The position numbers and the translations under genes were made by a program. Below the pieces are notes generated by a model that worked only from the letters and a program-made list of their open reading frames with translations, did not search any database and was not told the DNA's origin. A DNA stretch of 64,000 nucleotides from a bacterium 1XD8-76 (lineage in GTDB: Bacteria; Bacillota; Clostridia; Lachnospirales; Lachnospiraceae): NCBI GenBank assembly GCA_003611955.1, contig RAZE01000001.1, positions 124,001 to 188,000 on the forward strand, read 5' to 3'. Of this stretch, positions 18,832 through 27,868 are shown piece by piece (positions within the stretch are counted from its first letter, which is position 1; the number at the start of each line of letters is the position of its first letter).

Positions 18832-19744
18832 TATCTTCCTCCACAATATAAGGCGGTCTGTTTCTCGAAGCATCAAACGTTCTCCACAAATATCCTCCGA
18901 GAATCCCCAGCGTCAACATTGTGACACCAAAACTGAACAAATTAAATATAAACAGAGTTGTCCAGCCATTGACACCAATAAGGCCCATTAATTTAAAGAT
19001 AAATACCAACACTGCCCAAACCGCGGCCCCCAGGCAGGATATAATACCAATGACAAAAACAATTGTAATCGGAAGGGTTGAAAAACTAAATAGTGTATCT
19101 GTTACCAAACGAATTTTTTTCCGCAATGTCCATCGACTCTTTCCTATTTCTCTTCGAAGACGAGTATAATATATCTTCTCCGTCTTAAACCCACTCCACA
19201 GTATCTGTCCTGTCAATGCGCTGTTCTTTTCGTCCAATGACATTAACACATTGATTACTTTTCTATCTATCAAATATACATCGAAGCCTCCCTTTGGCAT
19301 TGATGGGAGGGACGTTTTCCTTACCAGCCAGTAATATAAATTTGCAAAAAGCTTTTGTCCTGTTCCCTCATCCCGCTCTTTTCTGACGGCGAGCACTACA
19401 TTATTTCCTTTTTTCCAACTTTCCACCATATTTATTATCATTTCAGTGGGCTCCTGTAAATCAGCAGCTTTTACTACCGCGCAATCCCCGCTGCATTTAG
19501 AAAGCCCACATAAAATAGCTGCATGAGATCCGAAATTACGGGAAAGATTATAAATTTTTATTCGTTCGTCCTTTTTAGCCAATTCCTCCATAACTGCATA
19601 GCTATTATCCTGTGAACCGTCATTTACCAGAACAAGTTCCCAGTCATACTCTTCATGTATATATATTTTTTTCTGTATATCATGATACAAAGGGCCCAAA
19701 TTTTCCTGGTTATAGTAAACAGGTATTACCACTGATATCTTCAT
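18812..19744 (-). CDS. GtrB/DPM-like family 2 glycosyltransferase
   Basis: 310 residues. GT-A domain: VVIPVYYNQENLGPLY, LVNDGSQDNS, NLSRNFGSHAAI, KAADLQEP (metal-binding Asp), then two C-terminal helices (about 232-256 and 268-292). This matches bactoprenol-phosphate glucosyltransferases that charge undecaprenyl phosphate with one sugar. The ATG overlaps the stop of the upstream FdtA-like gene (4 bases), so both are translationally coupled. Donor sugar unknown; the coupling suggests a modified dTDP-sugar. Confidence 0.88.
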   Translation of the reverse strand: MKISVVIPVYYNQENLGPLYHDIQKKIYIHEEYDWELVLVNDGSQDNSYAVMEELAKKDERIKIYNLSRNFGSHAAILCGLSKCSGDCAVVKAADLQEPTEMIINMVESWKKGNNVVLAVRKERDEGTGQKLFANLYYWLVRKTSLPSMPKGGFDVYLIDRKVINVLMSLDEKNSALTGQILWSGFKTEKIYYTRLRREIGKSRWTLRKKIRLVTDTLFSFSTLPITIVFVIGIISCLGAAVWAVLVFIFKLMGLIGVNGWTTLFIFNLFSFGVTMLTLGILGGYLWRTFDASRNRPPYIVEEDNERERQ

Positions 19745-20169
19745 TCCGGCTTCCTCTCCTCCTTCACGTATTCTGTAAAAGTTCTGTAATCCCTGATGTA
19801 TTCTTCCGGATCATAATGCTCCGAAGCCAGGCATAAAAGAATGGAATCAGCACTAAAATCATACATATCTTTCCAGATAAGCCGTGGTAAATATATTCCT
19901 GTATGAGGTCTGTCCAACAAAAAAATCTCTTCCTTACCTCTTCCATCTTTTATTCGCACTTTGCTATGCCCTGATATATTAATCAAAACAAACTCTGTTT
20001 TTTTATTCGCATGTTGCCCTCGAATAACTGTCGAATCTGAGCCGTATATGTAAAAAACCCTCTTAATATCAAAAGGGATGTCCCGCATTCCTTCCACAAT
20101 GACTAAATGTCCTCTGTCATCTCCTCGTTGAGGAAATTCAATCATTTTAACCTCTGCATATTCAGCCAA
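19741..20169 (-). CDS. FdtA/WxcM-like sugar nucleotide 3,4-ketoisomerase
   Basis: 142 residues, the length of a single cupin domain. The family core is visible: FPQRGDDRGHLVIVEG, IKRVFYIYG, IRGQHANKKTEFVL, IYLPRLIWKDMYDFS and the C-terminal HYDPEEYIRDY. Known relatives isomerise dTDP-4-keto-6-deoxyglucose to the 3-keto sugar on the way to 3-amino-3,6-dideoxyhexoses. The glucose-activation genes (rmlAB) and the 3-aminotransferase (fdtB) are not in the window. Some WxcM-like proteins instead act as lipid-linked-sugar adaptors, so the exact reaction is uncertain. Confidence 0.85.
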   Translation of the reverse strand: MAEYAEVKMIEFPQRGDDRGHLVIVEGMRDIPFDIKRVFYIYGSDSTVIRGQHANKKTEFVLINISGHSKVRIKDGRGKEEIFLLDRPHTGIYLPRLIWKDMYDFSADSILLCLASEHYDPEEYIRDYRTFTEYVKEERKPE

Positions 20170-20197
20170 TTTTATTCCCTCCCAATTTCATTCTATT

Positions 20198-21679
20198 TTA
20201 TTTGTTGTTTTCCTTCGCCCTGATTGCTACGGTATCCTTCCCATAATATTGTGCGACTGCCTGATTAACCCACCAACTCTCATCTTCGCTTAACCCCGGC
20301 GTTTTCAGAATTGTTCCCGGAATTTCCGGAATTTCTACAACAACATTCTTTTCCTCGCTGTTTTCAATTTCATCCAGTATAATAAGCCATTCCTCCGAGC
20401 AGCTTTTTATTTCTCCTGAGCGCAACTGATAAAACGTTTTTCCGGCGGCTTCCTCAAATAATTTTCCATACTCTCCTGTTTTGAAAAAGATGAGCATAAC
20501 GCATATAAATGTCAGGAAAAATCCTTCTTTGCTGATCAGATATCCTTTCTCCTGACCGAGCCATCCTCCAAATTCCAATGCGCATACCGCCCCCCCAACT
20601 CCAAGGTAAAGATCACAAATGTATACATTTCTGGGCGCCAGACTGTCTCCTCCATATCCAAGGCAAACCGGAAACAAAGAAATCATCATGCCGACAAAAA
20701 AAATAACAAAAAATGCGATTGGGTAATGTTTTCTGTCTCTGGTCACATGTTTCTTTACCATATAAAGCCCCAACATCACACACAGAATCATCAGGTACAG
20801 CCAGAGATCCCACATCAAAATACCCTTTACCCAGGATATTGTCAACAAAAATACATTTTTTATCGCGCGGAAAATATGTATCCCTTCCTCTATATTGGAA
20901 TGTCTGACAAAATTCCCTGGTGCCAACGCATTTATCAATGCTCCTGCCAGCGCTGCCATAAAGGGGACTCCCGCCAATATTCCATCTCTGTTTTTATGTG
21001 TATAAAAATAACACCCCCATGCTGTCAGCATTCCATAGCACAATATTGCCGTTGTCTGTAATACGCCGCCGCTTGTCATAAATGCCAGAATACATAATAC
21101 TATCATATTAATCCTGGATTTCTTTTCCCATAAGAACCTAAGATAAAAGGCGAAACAGCAAAATGTTAAACTTATGGGCATTGTATAAACACATGCTCCG
21201 GTATACCAGTAAAATATTTCCTGTCCTCCCCTGCATACCATAAAGGATACAAAGACAAGAACCAGCTCAAATAAAAGCAGGCAATTTCTGCTTTTTAATC
21301 CAAAAAGATTTTTTGTTAAATGATGACCAAACCAAAGAATACTCCCCAAAAGAAGCACCACATTCAAACACAAAAAAAGTCTCAGACCAATAAGTCCCAT
21401 CATCTCAAAAGGTCTGAAAAAATAAATAAAAAAACAGCCTGTAAAAGTTCCCTGCCAAGTCAGGTATGTGCTCCAGGTCATCTTACATGCCGCAATAAAA
21501 GAATTATGATTCTGCAAAAAATTATACACATCATTTGCATTGGAAAAATCATCCGCTGAAGGCAGCGCATAAAAACTTCCCAAAAGTAAAGGAAGAGTTA
21601 AAATAATTATACTTCCGCCTAATATAATACTACTCAAACATGTCCTATTAACTTTATAATTTATAAAAGATATATTCAC
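20198..21679 (-). CDS. Polytopic membrane protein, DUF6056-like
   Basis: 493 residues. An N-terminal helix is followed by an extracytoplasmic loop with SADDFSNAND, then about ten helices and a C-terminal soluble tail of about 80 residues. The Asp-Asp pair after the first helix is where GT-C enzymes carry their catalytic acid. I recall this type as DUF6056 proteins of surface-glycan loci. The start is a GTG behind GGGGGAG. It is the first gene of the AT-rich cassette and may be a second lipid-linked-sugar transferase. Confidence 0.65.
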   Translation of the reverse strand: MNISFINYKVNRTCLSSIILGGSIIILTLPLLLGSFYALPSADDFSNANDVYNFLQNHNSFIAACKMTWSTYLTWQGTFTGCFFIYFFRPFEMMGLIGLRLFLCLNVVLLLGSILWFGHHLTKNLFGLKSRNCLLLFELVLVFVSFMVCRGGQEIFYWYTGACVYTMPISLTFCCFAFYLRFLWEKKSRINMIVLCILAFMTSGGVLQTTAILCYGMLTAWGCYFYTHKNRDGILAGVPFMAALAGALINALAPGNFVRHSNIEEGIHIFRAIKNVFLLTISWVKGILMWDLWLYLMILCVMLGLYMVKKHVTRDRKHYPIAFFVIFFVGMMISLFPVCLGYGGDSLAPRNVYICDLYLGVGGAVCALEFGGWLGQEKGYLISKEGFFLTFICVMLIFFKTGEYGKLFEEAAGKTFYQLRSGEIKSCSEEWLIILDEIENSEEKNVVVEIPEIPGTILKTPGLSEDESWWVNQAVAQYYGKDTVAIRAKENNK

Positions 21680-21823
21680 AGTATACTCCCCCGTCTGTCA
21701 AACTCCTGTTTTTACTATAACAACAGAATATTTTTCTGTTTTAATATTCTACGTTGACGCTTGTCTTTTGTCAAGCAAATCACAGTCATCCGCCCTCTTA
21801 ACACAGCAACACATTTTAGAAAC

Positions 21824-21852
21824 TTTACAAATCCCGTTTTTTTCTTTATACT
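21824..21852 (+). promoter_or_regulatory. Promoter for the acyltransferase gene
   Basis: TTTACA (21824-21829), 17-base spacer, TATACT (21847-21852), ending 25 bases before the ATG at 21878. Confidence 0.65.
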
Positions 21853-21877
21853 GTTCTTTCAGGGGGATTCTTTTAAT

Positions 21878-22654
21878 ATGCTTCGATTTTTCTATGTTAT
21901 CCTGTTAAACTGTTGGAAGGGACCTTATATTATACCCATGATGCGCTACAGGGCAAACCGCCCTGCCAGGTACACGCTGGAGGAGCGATACGCCTACGCA
22001 AAATGGGTGGTGCATCAGATGCAGCACACGGGCAGAATCACCACAAAAGCCTACGGTGTCGAAAATCTGCCGAAGAAAAACGGCTATGTTCTGTATTCCA
22101 ACCATCAGGGAAAATATGACGCGCTGGGCATTGTGGATATGCACGAACAGCCCTGCAGTATTGTGATGGACGAGGCCCGCTCTCATGTGATGCTGACCGC
22201 TCAGTTTCTCGATCTTCTGGAGAGCAAGCGGCTTGTACTCGACGATATGAGACAGGGACTTAAAATCATGAAGGAAATTACCCGGGAGATCAAAGAGGAT
22301 CACAAAAATTTCCTGATTTTTCCGGAGGGCGGCTACACAGATAATCACAACATGGTCTGCGAATTTAAGGGAGGCTCTTTTAAGTGTGCCCAGAAGGCAA
22401 AGGCCCCCATTGTACCCGTTGCCATTATCAACTCCTGGAAAGCCTTTGAGAGCAGAGGTCTTGGCGCCGTGGAAACCCAGGTGCATTTTCTTCCCCCCCT
22501 CTATTACGAAGAGTACGAAAAAATGACTACAACCGAAATTGCTGCCACTGTTCAGAGCAGAATACAGAAAACCATTCTTGACAATCTCTCCGGAAAAGAT
22601 CTGGAGGATCTGCAAAAACAGCTCGCACAGCGGGATTTTTCCGGAAATTTATAA
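21878..22654 (+). CDS. 1-acyl-sn-glycerol-3-phosphate acyltransferase-like protein
   Basis: 258 residues. The PlsC signature is present as N-H-Q-G-K-Y-D (the H-x4-D catalytic box, SNHQGKYDALG) and FPEGGYTDN (the second block), with a short N-terminal membrane segment. It would add an acyl chain to lysophosphatidic acid or a related lipid at the membrane face. The ATG is chosen over an upstream TTG since AGGGGG lies 11 bases upstream, a slightly long spacing. It stands before an ABC exporter in the same direction. Confidence 0.85.
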   Translation: MLRFFYVILLNCWKGPYIIPMMRYRANRPARYTLEERYAYAKWVVHQMQHTGRITTKAYGVENLPKKNGYVLYSNHQGKYDALGIVDMHEQPCSIVMDEARSHVMLTAQFLDLLESKRLVLDDMRQGLKIMKEITREIKEDHKNFLIFPEGGYTDNHNMVCEFKGGSFKCAQKAKAPIVPVAIINSWKAFESRGLGAVETQVHFLPPLYYEEYEKMTTTEIAATVQSRIQKTILDNLSGKDLEDLQKQLAQRDFSGNL

Positions 22655-22738
22655 TTATCTTATCTTTTTTTCATTGATTTGACACAAATTGGTGTTAAAA
22701 TAACAGCTATTACCAAAATTCAGACGCGAGGCGATTTT

Positions 22739-24511
22739 ATGATCAAAACATTAGCAGCACAGATGAAGCAATATAAGCTTCCTTCTTTTTTGACGCCCTT
22801 TTTTATGGCGCTGGAAGTTGTTGTGGACATTCTTCTCCCGAGAACAATGGGGGCTCTGATCGACAAGGGCATCCAGACAGGAAGCATGCCGGATATTTAC
22901 CGCTATGGAGGATATATGCTTTTGCTTGCCTTTTTGGGCCTTTTATTCGGCGTGCTGGCCGGAAAGTATGCGGCGCAGGCATCCTCCGGCTTTGCCTGCA
23001 ATGTGAGAGATGCCATGTACACCAACATCCAGAAATTTTCCTTTTCCAACATCGATAAATTCAGCACGGCAGGTCTGATCACCCGCCTGACCACAGATGT
23101 GACCAATCTGCAGAACGCGTACCAGATGGTCATCCGCATGTGTTTCCGGGCGCCGTTGACTCTGATCTTTTCTCTTGTCATGGCCTTTTCCATCAGCGCC
23201 AGGCTGAGCATGGTATTTGTGGCCGCACTGGCGATCCTGGTGGTTTTGCTCGGTCTCATTATCTCCAGAGCAATGAAATATTTTAATGAAGTTTTTGAAA
23301 AATATGATGATTTAAATGCCAGCATACAGGAGAATGTATCGGCGATCCGCGTCGTCAAGGCGTTTGTGCGGGAAGAGCATGAAAACGAGAAATTCAAAGC
23401 GGCGGCAGGCGGTATCTACAAAATGTTTGTGCGGGCGGAAACCGTTGTGGCTAATAACGGTCCCGTCATGATGCTCGCCGTCTACTCCTGTATGTTATCC
23501 CTCTCCTGGCTTGCGGCGCAGATGATCACCGCGGGAAGTCTGACCACCGGAGAACTGACTACACTGTTTTCTTACGTCATGTCCATCCTGATGAGCCTGA
23601 TGATGCTCTCCATGATCTTTGTGATGCTGACCCTTGCCGCTGCCAGCGCACGGCGTGTGGTGGAAGTATTGAACGAAACGCCGGATCTCGTGAGCCCGGA
23701 GAACGCGGTAATGGAAGTGCCCGACGGCAGCGTGGACTTTGACGCCGTGTATTTCTCCTACTCCAGAGCAAACACGTCCTCTAAAAATAACTCCTCCGAT
23801 CAGGTGTTGAACCACATCGATCTGCATATACGCGCCGGAGAGACCATCGGCATCATCGGCGGGACCGGTTCTGCCAAATCCAGCCTTGTGAACCTGATCA
23901 GCAGACTTTACGACGTTTCGGCAGGCAGTGTAAAGGTGGGCGGCCTCGACGTGCGCCGCTATGACCTGGACACTCTCCGAAACGAGGTTGCCGTGGTCCT
24001 GCAAAAAAATATTCTGTTCTCCGGTACGATCCTGGATAATCTGCGCTGGGGGGACAAAAACGCCACCCTGGACGACTGCAGGCGCGTGTGCCGCCTCGCC
24101 TGCGCGGATGAATTTATCGAACAGTTCCCCGACGGGTATGAAACTTACATTGAGCAGGGCGGCTCCAATGTCTCCGGCGGTCAGAAGCAGCGTCTTTGTA
24201 TCGCCCGCGCTCTCCTGAAAAAACCGAAAATACTGATTCTGGATGACTCCACCTCCGCCGTGGATACGGCGACGGATGCCCGCATCCGGCAGGCTTTCCG
24301 GGAGGAAATTCCGGGCACCACCAAATTTATCATCGCCCAGAGAATTTCCAGCATTCAGGACGCAGACCGCATCATCGTCCTGGAGGACGGCAGAATCGAC
24401 GGCTTCGATACCCATGAAAATCTGCTGCAAAATAACGCGATCTACCGTGAAGTTTATGAGAGCCAGACAAAGGGCGGCGGTGATTTCGATCAGAGAGGAG
24501 GTGCTCTGTAA
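22739..24511 (+). CDS. ABC exporter half-transporter with degenerate ATP site
   Basis: 590 residues: six-helix ABC transmembrane domain (1-330) and NBD. Start is the ATG behind GAGGCG. Walker A is GGTGSAKSS (Ala replaces the third Gly), signature VSGGQKQR, and Walker B ends in LILDDSTSAVD, with Asp where the catalytic Glu should be. That pattern is known for the degenerate subunit of heterodimeric exporters such as TM287/288 and BmrCD. Its stop overlaps the partner's ATG (TAATG). Substrate, likely a drug or lipid, is unknown. Confidence 0.92.
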   Translation: MIKTLAAQMKQYKLPSFLTPFFMALEVVVDILLPRTMGALIDKGIQTGSMPDIYRYGGYMLLLAFLGLLFGVLAGKYAAQASSGFACNVRDAMYTNIQKFSFSNIDKFSTAGLITRLTTDVTNLQNAYQMVIRMCFRAPLTLIFSLVMAFSISARLSMVFVAALAILVVLLGLIISRAMKYFNEVFEKYDDLNASIQENVSAIRVVKAFVREEHENEKFKAAAGGIYKMFVRAETVVANNGPVMMLAVYSCMLSLSWLAAQMITAGSLTTGELTTLFSYVMSILMSLMMLSMIFVMLTLAAASARRVVEVLNETPDLVSPENAVMEVPDGSVDFDAVYFSYSRANTSSKNNSSDQVLNHIDLHIRAGETIGIIGGTGSAKSSLVNLISRLYDVSAGSVKVGGLDVRRYDLDTLRNEVAVVLQKNILFSGTILDNLRWGDKNATLDDCRRVCRLACADEFIEQFPDGYETYIEQGGSNVSGGQKQRLCIARALLKKPKILILDDSTSAVDTATDARIRQAFREEIPGTTKFIIAQRISSIQDADRIIVLEDGRIDGFDTHENLLQNNAIYREVYESQTKGGGDFDQRGGAL

Positions 24512-26436
24512 TGGCACAGGCGAAAGTAGTACACGGCCCCGGCAGACGGGGCGCCCACGGGCCCAAACCCAGGCTGGAGAACACCGGGCTTTTAATAAAA
24601 CGGCTCACAAAATTTATTATGGGGCGATACGCCTTTCCCGTTATCATTGTACTTCTCTGCATCCTGGGCTCCTCCCTCGCCACGGTGCGGGGCACCCTGT
24701 TCATTCAGTCTCTGATCGACGACTATATCATGCCGATGATCGGCGCAAGCTCGCCGAACTTCGGTCCGTTAAAGAGTGCGCTGATAAAACTGGCCGGTAT
24801 CTATCTGATCGGCATCCTGTGCTCCTGGGCTTACAATCAGATCATGGTCAGAGTCAGCCAGGGTGCTTTACATGACATTCGTGTCACATTATTTACCAGG
24901 ATGGAATCCCTGCCGATCAAATATTTCGACACCCATCCTCACGGAGATATCATGTCTGTCTACACCAACGACGTGGATACGCTGCGGCAGCTGATCGGCG
25001 CAAGCCTTCCCCAGCTCGCCTCCAGCCTGATCACCCTGATCAGCGTGCTCTTCAGCATGGTCTATCTGAACATCCCGTTGACCATCGTCACGCTGGTCAT
25101 GGTGGGCGTCATGCTCCTCATAACCCGCAACGTCGCCTCACTCTCGGGACGATATTTCATGGCACAGCAGCAGGATATCGGTAAAGTCAACGGCTATATA
25201 GAGGAAATGATGGAAGGACAAAAGGTGGTTAAGGTATTCTGTCACGAGGAGGAAAGCCTTGCCGGCTTCCGGGAGCTTAACGACCGTCTTCGGGACAGCG
25301 CCAACAACGCCAACAAATTCGCCAATATTTTGATGCCGCTCAGCGCCCAGCTCGGGCATATCAGCTATGTGGTCTGCGCTATCGCAGGCGCCCTCCTGGC
25401 CATCCACGGCAACATGGGATTGACCATCGGCACACTGGTCTCCTTCCTGACCCTCAACAGAAACTTTAATCAGCCGATCGCCCAGGTCAGCCAGCAGCTG
25501 AATTCGGTGGTGATGGCTCTCGCGGGCGCCGACCGCATTTTCAAACTGATGGATGAAACACCGGAAGTGGATGAGGGGTATGTGACGCTTGTCCGCGCCA
25601 GAAAGGACGCTGAGGGCAATATTCAGGAGTGCAAAGAGCGGACCGGCATGTGGGCATGGAAACATCCCCACCAGGCGGACGGCACTGTCACCTATACGGA
25701 GCTGACCGGCGATGTCGTCTTTGATGATGTGGACTTTGGCTACAGCGACGATAAGATCGTGCTTCACAACATCAGAATGTTCGCGACGCCGGGGCAGAAG
25801 ATCGCCTTCGTCGGCAGCACCGGCGCAGGCAAGACAACGATCACAAACCTGATCAATCGTTTTTATGATATCCAGGACGGCAAGATCCGCTATGACGGCA
25901 TCAATATCAACAAGATCAAAAAAGCCGACCTGCGCCGTTCCCTTGGCATCGTACTGCAGGATACCCACCTGTTTACCGGAACCGTCATGGAAAATATCCG
26001 TTATGGAAAACTGGATGCCACCGATGAGGACTGCATTGCGGCGGCAAAACTTGCCAATGCCCACGGTTTTATCAAGAGGCTGCCAAATGGCTATCAGACG
26101 CTTTTGACCGGGGACGGTGCCAACCTCTCCCAGGGGCAGCGACAGCTTCTCGCCATCGCCAGAGCGGCGGTCGCAGACCCACCGGTGCTCATTCTGGATG
26201 AGGCAACTTCCAGCATCGATACCAGAACGGAAATGCTGGTTCAGCGGGGCATGGATTCTCTGATGAAAGGGCGTACCACTTTCGTCATCGCCCACAGGCT
26301 CAGCACGGTCCGCAACAGCGACTGTATCATGGTTCTGGAGCAGGGAAAGATCATCGAACGCGGCAATCACAATGAACTGATTGCCGAGAAGGGAAAATAT
26401 TATCAGTTGTATACAGGGAGAAAGGCGGAGGAATAA
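24511..26436 (+). CDS. ABC exporter half-transporter with active ATP site
   Basis: 641 residues. An N-terminal basic extension (about 35 residues, Pro/Gly-rich) precedes the transmembrane domain. The NBD has Walker A GSTGAGKTT and Walker B LILDEATSSID with the catalytic Glu; the signature is LSQGQ rather than LSGGQ. In a heterodimer the non-canonical signature faces the degenerate Walker A/B of the partner, so the two sequences fit together as one asymmetric exporter. An extra loop of about 45 residues with MWAWKHPHQ lies just before the NBD. Confidence 0.92.
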   Translation: MAQAKVVHGPGRRGAHGPKPRLENTGLLIKRLTKFIMGRYAFPVIIVLLCILGSSLATVRGTLFIQSLIDDYIMPMIGASSPNFGPLKSALIKLAGIYLIGILCSWAYNQIMVRVSQGALHDIRVTLFTRMESLPIKYFDTHPHGDIMSVYTNDVDTLRQLIGASLPQLASSLITLISVLFSMVYLNIPLTIVTLVMVGVMLLITRNVASLSGRYFMAQQQDIGKVNGYIEEMMEGQKVVKVFCHEEESLAGFRELNDRLRDSANNANKFANILMPLSAQLGHISYVVCAIAGALLAIHGNMGLTIGTLVSFLTLNRNFNQPIAQVSQQLNSVVMALAGADRIFKLMDETPEVDEGYVTLVRARKDAEGNIQECKERTGMWAWKHPHQADGTVTYTELTGDVVFDDVDFGYSDDKIVLHNIRMFATPGQKIAFVGSTGAGKTTITNLINRFYDIQDGKIRYDGININKIKKADLRRSLGIVLQDTHLFTGTVMENIRYGKLDATDEDCIAAAKLANAHGFIKRLPNGYQTLLTGDGANLSQGQRQLLAIARAAVADPPVLILDEATSSIDTRTEMLVQRGMDSLMKGRTTFVIAHRLSTVRNSDCIMVLEQGKIIERGNHNELIAEKGKYYQLYTGRKAEE

Positions 26437-26448
26437 GCTCCGCCTTTT
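26421..26448 (+). terminator. Terminator overlapping the exporter stop codon
   Basis: AAGGCGGAG (26422-26430) pairs with CTCCGCCTT (26438-26446), then TT. The stop codon of the exporter gene sits in the loop. The reverse strand can also form it, serving the convergent SGNH gene. Confidence 0.8.
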
Positions 26449-26488
26449 CCCATAATCAACAGGAACATACTCTGCCGACATTACATTT

Positions 26489-27868
26489 TTAGTATGAAAT
26501 CTCCAGACTCCCCGCTTCTGTGCCGCCGCCCGTCTCGCGCCAGATAATCTCACAGCTCCCATGCTCCTGCGCCGGAACACAGAACTCCCTGTTTTCGGAA
26601 AAATCCTGAAACATATGCGTCTCCCCGCCCTCCGGTGTCAGGAAGATCTGACACTCTATGTTGTCCTTCCGGGTGGCCGCGATCGTCATTTTCAAATTTC
26701 TGTCCGGTTCATCGCCAGGCTGCAGTTCGGCCTCCTCCATCAGATAGCAGTACAGCCCGTACACTTCCGGCTTCTCCTTTTCCATCTTTTCCTGATAGGA
26801 GCTGTAAAAATACTCCGAATTTTCCTCCTCAGGCGCCGATACTACCCGATGAAAAAAGTTGGAATAAAGTGCCGCTCCCTTTGAGTTCAGATGCCCGGCA
26901 TCCATAAAATATTCCGGTTTCTGGATCGGCAGACACTCTCCTCTCACCATGTTAAAATCATAGTAGGGAACGCCGTATTCCGCCGCAACTTTCCTGATTC
27001 CATCTGCATAGTTGTCATAGTTCTCCGTCGACGCAGGCTGTATCTCATACATTGGATTGGTACACAGTACGATCCGGATCCCTTTTTTCTGACAGTATTC
27101 TATGATCTTCCGCAGATACTTTTCCGCATCTTTTGTCAGATACATATCCTCCGGATTTCTCTCCCTGACAAACAGCGGATTTGTCAGTTCCATCGATGTC
27201 GCGTAATACCCTTTATCCCGATATTCCGTCAATCCGTCCACATAGATATATTTTTTATAGTTCCCAGAGCTCTTATTATTTACCCTGTCCTTCATCCAGT
27301 CCTTCTCCGTCAGGTGCGCCCTGTAACGCACATACGGAAAAGCCGCATCCACATAATATTCTTTCGGGTTCATATGAAAAAAAGCATCCAGTTTGAGAGG
27401 CGACATTCTCATATAATCCGTAATTCTCCAGCTGATCTGCACCGATTCCTTTTCCCGGTAATTTCCCTGCCCGCCCGTGGAACATGTATAATACAGTTCC
27501 AAATACACCGTCTCGATCTCGTTGTACCTGTCGGCCTCCCTCAGCAGGTAGTAAGATCCCATCAGCGACTGTCCCGACGTCGCCAGATTAAAATTGTTTT
27601 TTCCGTTCTTCTCATCCAGTATCTCCGGATCAAAAGCGCAAAAGACATGGGAGGAACCGAGATAAACACAATCTATGTTCTCTTTCTGCTCATAAAAATG
27701 ATGAAACAGGATCCTCTCCCAGTCCTCCTCCTGCCAGTACAGATAATTAAGTAGCTTCGTACCGGCCAGAAAAAACAGAGCCGTCGTCAGCACAAGAAGA
27801 ACCGCCCTGCAAAAGCCGCAAAAAGAACTTTGTCTAAAATTGGAAATAGATAAACTGTGTCGTGTCAT
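26489..27868 (-). CDS. SGNH-hydrolase-like protein of an O-acylation pair
   Basis: 459 residues from the ATG at 27866-27868, chosen for the GGAGAG six bases upstream. One N-terminal membrane segment (about 23-45) anchors an extracytoplasmic SGNH/DltD/AlgX-like domain with Ser in YLGSSHVFC and the Asp-His pair in MDAGHLNSKG. A C-terminal region of about 100 residues looks like a separate beta-rich domain. It overlaps the MBOAT gene by 35 bases. Such pairs move acyl groups across the membrane onto cell-wall or surface polymers; the acceptor is unknown. Confidence 0.82.
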   Translation of the reverse strand: MTRHSLSISNFRQSSFCGFCRAVLLVLTTALFFLAGTKLLNYLYWQEEDWERILFHHFYEQKENIDCVYLGSSHVFCAFDPEILDEKNGKNNFNLATSGQSLMGSYYLLREADRYNEIETVYLELYYTCSTGGQGNYREKESVQISWRITDYMRMSPLKLDAFFHMNPKEYYVDAAFPYVRYRAHLTEKDWMKDRVNNKSSGNYKKYIYVDGLTEYRDKGYYATSMELTNPLFVRERNPEDMYLTKDAEKYLRKIIEYCQKKGIRIVLCTNPMYEIQPASTENYDNYADGIRKVAAEYGVPYYDFNMVRGECLPIQKPEYFMDAGHLNSKGAALYSNFFHRVVSAPEEENSEYFYSSYQEKMEKEKPEVYGLYCYLMEEAELQPGDEPDRNLKMTIAATRKDNIECQIFLTPEGGETHMFQDFSENREFCVPAQEHGSCEIIWRETGGGTEAGSLEISY

